The position numbers were made by a program, and so were the translations under genes. Below the pieces are notes generated by a model. The model saw nothing but the letters and a program-made list of their open reading frames with translations. It searched no databases and was not told the origin of the DNA. A DNA stretch of 64,000 nucleotides from Actinopolymorpha alba DSM 45243 (GTDB lineage: Bacteria; Actinomycetota; Actinomycetes; Propionibacteriales; Actinopolymorphaceae). Where the stretch lies: positions 58,493 to 122,492 of the forward strand of contig NZ_KB892743.1 in NCBI RefSeq assembly GCF_000373925.1, written 5' to 3'. Below, piece by piece: positions 55,133-64,000 of the stretch (within the stretch, counting starts at the first letter, position 1; each line of letters begins with the position of its first letter).

Positions 55133-55849
55133 TCAGTCGGCGAGCTCGTCGTCAGGGCGGGTGGCCCGCTGACCCGTGCTACGCGATCCCACCCGGCGAC
55201 CAGGCGAGCGTCGGGCTCCGACCAGGCGTGCGACCACGAAGCCGACCACGGCGAGCACCACGACCACCACGACGACCTTCGAGAGAACCCCGACGTAGCC
55301 CTCGACCAGGGTCCAGTTCTCGCCGAGGAAGTAGCCGGCCATCACCAGCGCGGTGTTCCAGATCGCGCTGCCCATCGCGGTGAAGATCAGGAACGTACCG
55401 ATCGACATGCGTTCGATGCCGGCCGGAATCGAGATGAGGCTGCGAAAGATCGGAATCATCCGGCCGAAGAAGACGGTGCCGACGCCGTGTTTGACGAACC
55501 ACGCCTCGGTCTTGTCGACGTCAGAGAGCTTCACCAGAGGTAGCTTCGCCACGATCGCGCGGGTGCGTTCGCGACCGACCAGCGCTCCGATGTAGTAGAG
55601 CGCGACGGCACCCACGACCGAACCAAGCGTGGTCCAGACGAGTGCGCTAACCAGGCTCAGCTCGCCGCGACTCGCGGTGAAGCCGGCCAGCGGGAGGATG
55701 ATCTCGCTGGGGATTGGTGGAAAGAGATTCTCGAGGGCGACGGCGAGGCCCGCGCCGGGCCCGCCGAGGGTCTCCATCAGCCCGGTGACCCAGCCGACGA
55801 GTCCTCCGGTCGGCTGGCCCTGGGTGACCAGGCTGGTGGCGGTGTTCAT
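55133..55849 (-). CDS. DedA-family membrane protein
   Basis: The 238-residue protein has about six membrane segments and the DedA signature: LENLFPPIPSEIILPLAGF, the helix-break GRMIPIFRSLISIPAGIERM (family arginines present), and GSAIWNTALVMAGYFLG. The family includes undecaprenyl-phosphate or phospholipid translocases that support envelope integrity. The last 25 residues are basic and polar. Confidence 0.92.
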   Translation of the reverse strand: MNTATSLVTQGQPTGGLVGWVTGLMETLGGPGAGLAVALENLFPPIPSEIILPLAGFTASRGELSLVSALVWTTLGSVVGAVALYYIGALVGRERTRAIVAKLPLVKLSDVDKTEAWFVKHGVGTVFFGRMIPIFRSLISIPAGIERMSIGTFLIFTAMGSAIWNTALVMAGYFLGENWTLVEGYVGVLSKVVVVVVVLAVVGFVVARLVGARRSPGRRVGSRSTGQRATRPDDELAD

Positions 55850-55968
55850 GCGTGACTCCGTTCGATCATGTGGGGAACGCTAGGGGCCCCGCTCGGGTTC
55901 CGGCCATGGGGTCGACCACCCAGGTGGCGGGCGCGTACCGCAGTGCCAACGTGCGGAAAACCACACCT

Positions 55969-56586
55969 TCAGCGGACCCGGACGCGGCCACCACTGAAAG
56001 AGGCCAGAGCCTGGTCGATCGCCGCGACCGGCTGGCGGAGGGTCGAGATCGCATATCGCAGGCCCTTGGTGCCGTGGACCTTCTTGTGGAGGATCCGTTG
56101 GACATCGGGATGCTCGAGCCCCTGCACTCCTGGTGTGGTCGGTGTGACACCAGGCATCAGGTCCAGAATCAGCCGCGGCCCACCCCGCCACCTTCTGAGG
56201 CGGAAGCCCACGACGGCGTTCCACGGCAGGAAGATCGAGTCGGGTGCGGCGTCGATGCTGCACCGCAGGCCGGCCGGAGACATCCGAAAGGCCAATGGCG
56301 AAATCCCTGTCGTCTCCCACGTTCGCCGGGTGCGCCCGATGGACCACAGCACGTAGTTACCCGAGAACGCCAACGTGACAGCCGGAAAGAGCAGGATCAG
56401 AAGCGGAGTAGAGTACGCGATCGCCGCACCCATCCCGACGAGACCGACAACGACTGCGGCACTGATGAGGTTGGTCCAAGCGGCGACGCGCATCAGCCTC
56501 AGCGTCCGGACCCGGGCCCGCACCACCGCCTCCTGATCCACGTCCACGAGGAACTCCGCGGCAGGTCCACCAAACATGCGCGGCAC
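55969..56586 (-). CDS. Hypothetical membrane protein with PH-like domain
   Basis: The 205-residue product has a soluble N-terminus, a pair of adjacent helices (about residues 38-60 and 64-83) and a C-terminal soluble part with SPLAFRMSPAGLRCSIDAA and FLPWNAVVGFRLRRW. The two-helix-plus-strands pattern with a W in a strand resembles actinobacterial PH-domain membrane proteins, but the identity is not certain. It is divergent from the HIT gene. Confidence 0.65.
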   Translation of the reverse strand: MPRMFGGPAAEFLVDVDQEAVVRARVRTLRLMRVAAWTNLISAAVVVGLVGMGAAIAYSTPLLILLFPAVTLAFSGNYVLWSIGRTRRTWETTGISPLAFRMSPAGLRCSIDAAPDSIFLPWNAVVGFRLRRWRGGPRLILDLMPGVTPTTPGVQGLEHPDVQRILHKKVHGTKGLRYAISTLRQPVAAIDQALASFSGGRVRVR

Positions 56587-56655
56587 GCTACCGGTCTCTT
56601 GATCACCGCGGCGCCTGACCCACCGAGCGTCCCCCTGCTGCTACGTTCCCCAGGC

Positions 56656-57138
56656 ATGTTCAACCATGAGCCCCCGGACTACCCGTGCCCGTTCTGCTTA
56701 CTGATTACCAGCGGCGAGAACGAGCTCATCTCCAGGCACGACGTCGTACGCCAGAACGAACGCGCGACGGCGTGGGTCTCGCCGCGCTGGTGGCCTAACA
56801 ACCACGGGAACGTGCTCGTGGTACCCAACGCGCACTACGAAAATCTGTACGACCTTCCGCCCGCCTGGGGTCACGCGGTGCACGATCTGGTGCGTGAGGT
56901 CGCGATTGCGATCCGGCACACGTACGACTGTGCGGGCGTCTCGACGCGCCAGCACAACGAACCAGCGGGCTACCAGGACGTGTGGCACTACCACATGCAC
57001 GTCTTCCCTCGCTATCCAGACGACCAGCTCTACAACTCGCTCCATCTTCGGGATCCGGTGCCGGCCGAGGCGCGTCGGCCCTATGTGGACAGGCTGCGCC
57101 GCTATTTCGACGAACGCGGTTCACTCACTGACTCCTGA
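56656..57138 (+). CDS. HIT-family hydrolase
   Basis: The 160-residue protein has a possible zinc pair CPFC near the N-terminus, NHGNVLVVPNAHYENLYDLP, and the histidine triad region DVWHYHMHVFPRY. The HIT family hydrolyses nucleotide phosphoramidates or dinucleotides. Its 3' end overlaps the convergent membrane protein gene by 37 bases. Confidence 0.92.
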   Translation: MFNHEPPDYPCPFCLLITSGENELISRHDVVRQNERATAWVSPRWWPNNHGNVLVVPNAHYENLYDLPPAWGHAVHDLVREVAIAIRHTYDCAGVSTRQHNEPAGYQDVWHYHMHVFPRYPDDQLYNSLHLRDPVPAEARRPYVDRLRRYFDERGSLTDS

Positions 57139-57527
57139 CGGTGGTCTTGCTGCGGGCGTCTGGTGAGCGCCAGCAGTGCGATCGGGATCGCCACCCCGGT
57201 GGTGAGTAACGCCATCAGGATCACGCCATCCCGCGCCGAAAGGTGGTGCAGGAAGCGGATGTGGATCACCAGGTGCGAGACCGCGAACAGCAGGTACGCC
57301 GCCAGAGCCGTACGCACCAAGGCGTACGTCATCAAGACCAGGCTGGCTCCGAGGACCACGGCGAGGGCGAGGTTCATCGCGCCGTAGTCGAGGAGCAGGT
57401 GTTCGTTGTAGGGCATCCGCATGTTGACCACGGGAATCGCGTAGAACGACCTGGGCGACACCAGGATCCAAGCCCCGAGGGCGACCTGGGTCACGGTGAG
57501 GAAGAGCAGTCCGGCGCGCAGTCTCAT
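57102..57527 (-). CDS. Small four-helix membrane protein
   Basis: The 141-residue protein from ATG 57527 (preceded by AAGGAGAGGA) has four predicted helices and conserved-looking loops SPRSFYAIPVVNMRMPYNEH and HLVIHIRFLHHLS, which resemble uncharacterised actinobacterial membrane proteins. Function unknown. The C-terminus is charged and overlaps the end of the HIT gene on the other strand. Confidence 0.75.
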   Translation of the reverse strand: MRLRAGLLFLTVTQVALGAWILVSPRSFYAIPVVNMRMPYNEHLLLDYGAMNLALAVVLGASLVLMTYALVRTALAAYLLFAVSHLVIHIRFLHHLSARDGVILMALLTTGVAIPIALLALTRRPQQDHRQESVSEPRSSK

Positions 57528-57669
57528 CGTTCGTTCCTCTCCTTGCTGGATGGAGGGCTTGCCATCCATGAAGAACTGAGCAGGAACGCCGGATGTGACA
57601 GCCCGATGATGCAGGCACGACATCAGGCCTCGATGCTGGGTACGCCGCGACCTGGCTACTCGGATCGCG

Positions 57670-57841
57670 CAACCCGTTGATCGGGCGCGAAGGAGAGTTC
57701 CTGCGACTCGGATTCCGGAAGGTTGACGACTATCGGCCGCAGCGGTGGAAGGACCCGGTGCACCCGCAGCAGATCCACCTCGACATCTATGTCGACGACC
57801 CGGCCGGACACCCTATCCGCCTCGGCGTGGAAGGTCAGTGA
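57670..57841 (+). pseudogene. Remnant of a VOC (glyoxalase/bleomycin-resistance) family gene
   Basis: A frame without a proper start reads LRLGFRKVDDYRPQRWKDP, then VHPQQIHLDIYVDD, and jumps to DPAGHPIRLGVEGQ and a stop. In VOC proteins of this type about 30 residues separate the VDD and DPAGHP motifs, so an internal deletion has occurred, and the N-terminal half is also missing. It is a decayed fragment. Confidence 0.7.
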
Positions 57842-57905
57842 ATCCCCTCAAAATAAGGGCTCTTCGTCATGCCATTGACACTTCCTGGCTGATAAACTCG
57901 TACCC

Positions 57906-59238
57906 ATGTTCGATCACGGGGATGTTGATGTGTCGGCGTTGGCTGAGGCCGCGCCCGGTCCTGAGCTTGCCGCCACGCTGGCGGCGATCGATTTGAATGC
58001 TGTGAATGGCTATGCGCGGGTCGTGGTGATGCGGGCGTGGCAGCGTCAGGTGTCGTGGGCGTCGTGCCAATCGTGAGCTGTGTTTGGCGCTTGACCTGAC
58101 CGCCCGCCTCCCTGGTACCCGTGCGGCTCTGGAGGCGGGTCGGATTGATGTGGCCAAGGCGCGGGAGATCGCCTCCGAAACCAGCTGCCTGTCAGACGAG
58201 CTCGCCCGCCAGGCAGAGGAATGGATCCTGTCGAAAGCGCCGGGGTTAACTCGTCAGCAGATCGAACGCCGGTTGAAGGCGAAGGTGGTGTCGCTGGATC
58301 CGGTGGGTGCCGAGGAGCGGCGGAAGGCAGCGAAACGCGAGCGTCGCATCAAGTTCAGTGCTGGTGTGAACGGGGTCGCCAGTATCTTCGGTTATGACCT
58401 ACCGCTGGAGAGAGTCGCTCAAGCGAAGGCGTTCATCAAGGAGATGAGTGAGCATCTCAAGGCAGGTGGGGATGACCGCTACCTCGACGAAATCGAAGTC
58501 GACGTCTTCCTCGACCTCCTCTGCGGCCGGCATCTGGACACCAATGGCATGGCGGTCAAGGTTGAACTTGTCGCCCCGCTCGACACCTGGCTCAACGCCG
58601 CTACCAGGGCCGCAAACGCCGCCGACTCCAGTCCGAAGCGCACCGAGCGCGAGGAGGACACCGCTGGGACCGAACCAGCTGACCTGAAGGACTTCGGGCC
58701 CATCTCCGAAGAGGTGCTCGCGGACATTATCAAAGCCGCCGAAGCCGGCTTCGAGTACTGCTGGACCGTCACCGAAGACGGCGTGGTCGTCTACCACAAC
58801 CGCAGCGCCTACCGGCCAACCAAGAAACAGCGGGAGTTCGTGCAGGCGAGAGACCGGACCTGCCGCCACCCAGGCTGCGAACGGCCAGCGGAGAAGTGCG
58901 AAGCAGACCACACCTTCGAACACCGCAACGGCGGAACCACCTGCGCCTGCAACCTGGCAATGCTCTGCAAACGCCACCACCGCGCCAAACACGAAGGCGG
59001 CTGGTGGTGGACCCGCCAAGACCCAGGAACCATGCGAGCACAAAGCCCGCTCGGACACACCTACGACGTGGACCCTGATCCGCTACCAGGCAACCGAATT
59101 CCACAACAAGCCGACCCAAACACGGGGCCGAAACGCCAAACCGTCGCCGCGTTCATCACCGGAAGCGCAAACCCTGAGGACGCCAACCGGCATAGCGACG
59201 CGCAGCTCACTCCGGACGATGAACCCATACCGTTCTGA
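57906..59238 (+). pseudogene. DUF222-HNH (13E12-type) gene with internal deletion and frameshift
   Basis: ATG 57906 opens a frame of about 56 residues (MFDHGDVDVSALAEA to RAWQRQVSWASC) that is typical of the N-terminus of DUF222 proteins but stops near 58076. In another frame the family continues at once as ELCLALDLTARLPGTRAALE and runs intact to 59238. Its C-terminal HNH nuclease domain has CRHPGCERPAEKCEADH, CNLAMLCKRHH and GGWWW. Several dozen residues of DUF222 that normally link the two parts are missing. A shortened protein from an internal start is possible. Confidence 0.85.
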
Positions 59239-59253
59239 GACGAGCGTGCGGTC

Positions 59254-59817
59254 TTATGACAGCCGAGCGACGAAGTGATCCATCGCCTCCGTAACCTGAC
59301 CCAGAACGCTCACGGACCGGATCGGGTCGTCCTCGATCTCCATCGCGTGATTGGCCTCCGGAACTTCCAGCACCCCCGCACCAGATCGTTTCGCCACATC
59401 GCTCTTCCACAGTCCATCCGCGGTTCCGCCGACGAGAAGGCTGGGCTTCGACGCGCGGGTGAGCCCATCGATGACCGTGGGATCGGCGAGGACCGGGGTG
59501 AGCCAGATCGCGGGAATGCCGTGCACCGCGGCCAACGGAGCGGCATGCGTTCCCCTCGACTTTCCGACCAACAACACCTGCTCCGCAGTCTCCCGTGCAA
59601 GCGCGGCTTCAGCCTGCTCTCGCACCCAGTCGGGTATCGAATCCTGGTCGGGCGGATCACCCCACCAGATCTCTTGCACAGTCCAACCCCGATGCAACAG
59701 GACAGCCCTCGCGTAATGCAGTAAGGGCGCTGCGGGCGTGTAACCACCGCCAGGGAGGACGATCGCCACTCGGGAGGGATTCGCGTCGTACCTCGCCTGC
59801 TCGGGATAAGAAGCCAT
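59254..59817 (-). CDS. Small alpha/beta hydrolase
   Basis: The 187-residue protein starts at ATG 59817. It has VAIVLPGGGYTPAAPLLHYA as the oxyanion region, the nucleophile elbow LLVGKSRGTHAAPLAA (GKSRG), an acidic residue in LVGGTADGLW and a histidine in VPEANHAMEIEDDP. The substrate is unknown. It is followed by the convergent broken DUF222 gene. Confidence 0.8.
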   Translation of the reverse strand: MASYPEQARYDANPSRVAIVLPGGGYTPAAPLLHYARAVLLHRGWTVQEIWWGDPPDQDSIPDWVREQAEAALARETAEQVLLVGKSRGTHAAPLAAVHGIPAIWLTPVLADPTVIDGLTRASKPSLLVGGTADGLWKSDVAKRSGAGVLEVPEANHAMEIEDDPIRSVSVLGQVTEAMDHFVARLS

Positions 59818-59851
59818 GCTGAGGAAGCATAAAGAGCCCCGGTCGCCTCGG

Positions 59852-60589
59852 CTATTGCCCTGTCTGGAGGTAGCGGTGCAGGGTGCTGGTGGCCTCCATC
59901 GTGCGCTGGCTGGCGGCTTCGACTGACTGACGGCGTTGCTCGAACGCGGCGCGGGCTTGGACGGGTCGGCTGGTGCCAAGGTCGTCGAGGACGGCTCGGA
60001 TCGCGTCGAAGCGGTAGCCGGCGTCGCGGAGAAGTTTGACGATCTGGAGCCGCTGTAGCTGCTCCTGGTCGTAGAAACGGCTCCGGGTCGTGCCGTCGCG
60101 GGTCGGCTGCAAGAGTCCTTGCTGCTCCCAGAACCGCAGGGCCGACGGGCGTACTCCCACGATCTCGGCAGCAGCCCCAATGCGAACCACCCGTCGAGTC
60201 CTGATCACGGAGCTCCCGGGAGTACCAAGCGAAAGCCGGTCAAGGGTTTGCAGCACGTCGTCGATCTGGGCGCGTTGACGATGGAGTTCGGCGTGGCACG
60301 CGTCGACGATCGCAAGGGCAGCGGGGATATCGCCTGCATGGACCGCGCGCATCACGTCAAGCGCCTGTTGCCAGCCATATCCCGCGATCAAGCATCGCGC
60401 CACCTGGATCGCCTCGACATGTATCTCCGTATAGCGGCGGTACCCGGTCGGGCTGCGGCCGGCGGCCGGCAGGAAACCGATCCGTTCGTACGTCCGCACC
60501 AGGGACGCGCTGATGCCGACCATTCGAGCCAGGTCGACCGGCCGAAGCCAGCCAGCCGCCCGTCCGTCGCTCTTCAACCGCGGTTGCAA
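59852..60589 (-). CDS. Transcriptional regulator with two MerR-type domains
   Basis: The 245-residue protein contains two MerR DNA-binding modules. The first (about residues 14-85) reads LRPVDLARMVGISASLVRTY, then SPTGYRRYTEIHVEAIQVAR. The second (about 133-205) reads RIGAAAEIVGVRPSALRFWE and TTRSRFYDQEQLQRLQIVKL. Most MerR proteins have one module and dimerise. The TTG start follows GGAAGGAAGG. It is divergent from an ABC transporter operon that it probably controls; GCAAGGTT (60586) and AACCTTGC (60637) form an inverted pair between them. Confidence 0.85.
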   Translation of the reverse strand: MQPRLKSDGRAAGWLRPVDLARMVGISASLVRTYERIGFLPAAGRSPTGYRRYTEIHVEAIQVARCLIAGYGWQQALDVMRAVHAGDIPAALAIVDACHAELHRQRAQIDDVLQTLDRLSLGTPGSSVIRTRRVVRIGAAAEIVGVRPSALRFWEQQGLLQPTRDGTTRSRFYDQEQLQRLQIVKLLRDAGYRFDAIRAVLDDLGTSRPVQARAAFEQRRQSVEAASQRTMEATSTLHRYLQTGQ

Positions 60590-60644
60590 GGTTTCGACCT
60601 TCCTTCCGTACGCCTGAAGGCGCTGGCCTCCGAGCCAACCTTGC
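60586..60644. promoter_or_regulatory. Possible operator region of the tandem MerR regulator
   Basis: GCAAGGTT at 60586-60593 and AACCTTGC at 60637-60644 are perfect inverted repeats separated by 43 bases, lying between the divergent regulator and transporter genes. The left half overlaps the TTG start codon of the regulator. A double-headed regulator could bridge both halves. This is inference from symmetry only. Confidence 0.35.
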
Positions 60645-60674
60645 AGCGTGCATCAGCCTCGTACTTTAGGCCCC

Positions 60675-61699
<1,025 letters not shown>

Positions 61700-61703
<4 letters not shown>

Positions 61704-62470
61704 TCCGGATGCTGCGACTGGTGGGGCTGTCAATCTGGCGCCAGTCGCTCAGCCAGTGGAGCTGGCGATCCTTCCTGATCACAATCGTCATCGGCCAGTC
61801 CGTTACGCCGTTACTCGGACTGCTGGTCTGGTCCGCTGCGTTGCCGGGTGATTCGCAGGTCTCCACCTACTACGTCGCGCTCCTTGCCGTGCAGCTGATG
61901 ACGGCCTCGTATGAGCACCACACGCTGTCGAACGGCATCTACGACGGAACCCTCGCACGGGCCCTCGTCCAACCACAGCCAGTCGTCATCGACGTCATTG
62001 GCTCGAACCTCGGCCTGCGTATCTGGCACCTGATCTTCGGCCTGCCCCTCATCGCGATCGCGGCAGTCGTCGCCGGTGCCCAGATTGACGTGTACGAAGG
62101 AATGCTGGCTCTGCCCGCGGTCGTCATCGCGGGGGCTCTGAGGTTCGTGTTCACGTACCTGCTCGCCCTTTCGGCGCTGTGGACCGAACGCGCCCACGGG
62201 GTTGTCGGCCTGGGCGAGACCCTGATCTTCCTCCTCGGAGGAACCGCCGCGCCGCTCGGCTACCTACCCGAGCCGTTCCGCTCCGTCGGACAGGCGCTGC
62301 CGTTCTGGTCCATGCTCGGCCTGCCCGCCGAAATCGCGGCTGGAACCATCCACGGTGCAGCGCTTTCTCAGGCGTACGCCGTCCAACTCGGCTGGCTCGT
62401 CGTGCTCACCGCGCTTGCCGCCGTGATCTGGCGGGTCGGCCTTCGTCGCTTCGCCGCAGTCGGCGCCTAG
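61700..62470 (+). CDS. ABC transporter permease (COG4587-type)
   Basis: The 256-residue membrane protein has six helices. After the second helix comes IYDGTLARALVQPQPVVIDV, and near the C-terminus LGYLPEPFRSVGQALPFWSM, both usual in this permease family. It pairs with the following permease to make a heterodimeric exporter. It overlaps the ATPase gene. Confidence 0.88.
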
Positions 62471-62482
62471 GGGGTCTCAGTC

Positions 62483-63268
62483 ATGCTCAAGCTCATCCGC
62501 TTGTTCGCAACGCTTTTCTCCATGTCCCTTCGACGTCAGATCACATTCCGTGCCGACCTGGTCTTTGAGCTGGTGCTCACAGTCGTCGGGCTCGCTGCGT
62601 CCATCGCCGCTCTGGGGATGATTTACACGCGTACGGACACCCTCGGAGGATGGGGCCCCGGTGAGGCCATCGCCCTGCTCGGCACGTTCCAGATCATCAC
62701 CGGACTGCGCACGGCATTCGTCGAGCCCAACCTGCAATGGTTCGGCAAGCAGGTCAAGGAAGGAACCTTCGACGCCATCCTCACCCAACCCGCACCCGCG
62801 ATCTTCCTTGCCAGCCTCAACACCTGCGCGCCGCTTGCCCTCGGACAGGTCGGTCTCGGCGCGATTGTTGTCGCGTACGGCGTCCACGAAGCCTCGGTCT
62901 CCATTACGCCTGCCGGCGTCGCCGCCTGGCTGGCGCTGCTCGTTGCCGCGACGGTCATCATGTGGGCGACTCGCGCGCTCCTCGCCGCCCTCGTTTTCTG
63001 GGCCCCCGAATTGACCTTGGACGTCGTCTACGACTCTGTTTGGCAATTCGCCCGCTACCCCGTCGACATCTACCAGCGACCGTTGCGAATGCTCCTCACC
63101 TATGTCCTGCCGGTCGCCTTCCTCGCCACCGTCCCTGCGCGAGTCCTTCTCGACACTGGGCAACTCGTGGCTGTCCCGGTGTCGATCGGACTCGCCATTG
63201 GCAGCTACTTGTTGGCCCACCTTGCCTGGCAGGCGGGACTTCGCCGCTACACAAGCGCAACGAGCTAG
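62483..63268 (+). CDS. ABC transporter permease (COG3694-type)
   Basis: The 261-residue membrane protein has an N-terminal SLRRQITFRADLVFELVLTV and six helices, with EGTFDAILTQPAPAIFLASL after the second and FARYPVDIYQRPLRMLLTYV near the fifth, typical of the family. It is the second permease of the operon, 12 bases after the first. Transported substrate unknown. Confidence 0.88.
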   Translation: MLKLIRLFATLFSMSLRRQITFRADLVFELVLTVVGLAASIAALGMIYTRTDTLGGWGPGEAIALLGTFQIITGLRTAFVEPNLQWFGKQVKEGTFDAILTQPAPAIFLASLNTCAPLALGQVGLGAIVVAYGVHEASVSITPAGVAAWLALLVAATVIMWATRALLAALVFWAPELTLDVVYDSVWQFARYPVDIYQRPLRMLLTYVLPVAFLATVPARVLLDTGQLVAVPVSIGLAIGSYLLAHLAWQAGLRRYTSATS

Positions 63269-63272
63269 TTCC

Positions 63273-63539
63273 TCAGCCCGGGAAGAGGTCGACGAAGTGT
63301 CGTCGTACCTGACCGTCGTCGTACGTCCAGTCGCAGGTGAAGCCCGGGGGCCAACTCTGCCAACCAAAGGACGTCGCGGTCACGCTCGCCGGGGCCTCGT
63401 AATCACAATTCTGGACCGCGACGTCATAGCTGAGCCGATACCAGCCGATGAAAGCCACGGCAAGCACGAGAGCGATTCCTGCCACGATTATGACCGCGCG
63501 GGTCCGTGAGCGTCGCCGTACGCCGAGATTGGTAGCCAC
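63273..63539 (-). CDS. Small membrane-anchored hypothetical protein
   Basis: The 88-residue protein from GTG 63539 has a basic N-terminus, one helix (VIIVAGIALVLAVAFIGWYR) and a short extracytoplasmic domain with two cysteines (VQNCDYEAP, GFTCDWTYDDG) that could form a disulfide. No family is recognised. It converges on the ABC transporter operon. Confidence 0.6.
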   Translation of the reverse strand: MATNLGVRRRSRTRAVIIVAGIALVLAVAFIGWYRLSYDVAVQNCDYEAPASVTATSFGWQSWPPGFTCDWTYDDGQVRRHFVDLFPG

Positions 63540-63637
63540 AGCCTGATGATCGCAGACTGGTCTAGACGAGTGATTCCTAACTCTGTTCGGCGTGGCTGCT
63601 GGGATCTTGACGCAGCGGAGGGTACCGATGTCGTTTT

Positions 63638-64000
63638 GTGACGAACAACCTCGATACCCTCCTCACCGCACTGTACGTGTACATCGATGATCACGTGGTC
63701 CAGGCGCACCGGCTCACACCCGGGCGGCCGAAGAGACTGACTGATGCCGAGCTGGTCTGTCTGGCGGTTGCCCAGGTTCTGTTGGGTTACCCGTCCCAGC
63801 ATCACTGGCTGCGCGCCTGCTACGGCCGGCTCGGGCACCTGTTCCCGTACCTGCCCAAACAGCCTGGCTACAGCAAACGGATCAAGGCAGCCGGGCCACT
63901 GATCGCCAAAGTGCTCGACTATCTGGCGCGGGAGGTGTCGGCGCAGTCTGATGAGTTCCGGTTCATCGACGCCACGCCTGTCTCGTGTGGCTGCTCGGTC
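63638..64000 (+). CDS. IS982-like transposase, N-terminal part (cut by window edge)
   Basis: From GTG 63638 an open frame of 121 codons runs to the right edge. It reads NNLDTLLTALYVYIDDHVV, then RPKRLTDAELVCLAVAQVLL, and ends FRFIDATPVSCGCSV, matching the N-terminus and first catalytic aspartate (FIDATPVS) of IS982-family DDE transposases. The left end of the element should lie within 63540-63637, but I cannot define its terminal repeat without the right end. Confidence 0.85.
   Translation, partial: MTNNLDTLLTALYVYIDDHVVQAHRLTPGRPKRLTDAELVCLAVAQVLLGYPSQHHWLRACYGRLGHLFPYLPKQPGYSKRIKAAGPLIAKVLDYLAREVSAQSDEFRFIDATPVSCGCSV

Noticed and set aside
63686..63697. GATGATCACGTGG in the transposase resembling the repeat A arm
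   Set aside because: The match is short, lies within conserved-looking coding sequence, and has no partner arm, so a relation to family A is not supported.

Overview
The window is high-GC DNA (GC-rich third codon positions, frequent GTG starts) from a filamentous-type actinomycete. The best landmark is the conserved actinobacterial growth and division block at 28.8-38.9 kb: tRNA-Leu, fhaA, fhaB, pstP, rodA, pbpA, a PASTA kinase (pknB), pabA/trpG, a DUF881 gene and crgA. It is followed by a rhomboid protease, ppiA and a DUF5324-like gene. As in Streptomyces, and unlike Mycobacterium, there is no pknA. The order of the block points to a position near the chromosome origin, but dnaA, dnaN and gyrAB are not in the window. 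A dense cluster of about twelve DnaA-box-like 9-mers lies between crgA and the rhomboid gene (38.97-39.30 kb).

Left part (0-28.5 kb). A sulfur-amino-acid operon (class V PLP enzyme, 48-codon ORF, cysteine dioxygenase, rhodanese) sits behind a SAM-IV-type riboswitch that carries an extra hairpin. Next is a siderophore/iron uptake set, split between a lone lipoprotein on the plus strand and an ATPase-permease-permease operon on the minus strand, each with an IdeR/DmdR-like iron box. Then come a GH6 glycoside hydrolase, an LLM-class oxidoreductase, a glutathione peroxidase, an ECF41-type sigma factor, a PIN-type toxin-antitoxin pair, a broken GH13 amylase, an FAD oxidoreductase, a two-component system beside an ABC exporter, NmrA/TetR, MocR, MarR, an amidase and a GntR regulator.

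Right part (41.8-64 kb). A sulfatase, a Tat-exported 5'-nucleotidase, a MarR-controlled DrrAB-like exporter, and an unusual 960-residue protein that joins an extracytoplasmic S15/CocE-type hydrolase to an ABC ATPase, next to its permease. These are followed by LysE, a second two-component system, DedA, HIT, a broken DUF222-HNH gene, an alpha/beta hydrolase, a tandem-MerR regulator divergent from a three-gene ABC transporter, and the start of an IS982-like transposase at the right edge.

Overlaid on this are small non-coding palindromic repeats. Family A (four copies of about 90 bp at 4.85, 18.8, 24.3 and 46.0 kb) has long terminal inverted repeats with compensatory changes and repeatedly abuts stop or start codons. 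Families B (7.7 and 39.9 kb) and C (7.86 and 48.3 kb) are other structured repeats in gene-free spacers. At least four genes (F420/PPOX-like, GH13, VOC, DUF222-HNH) are broken by frameshift or internal deletion, so the accessory parts look like an area of insertion and decay around a conserved core. The genus cannot be fixed from the sequence alone.
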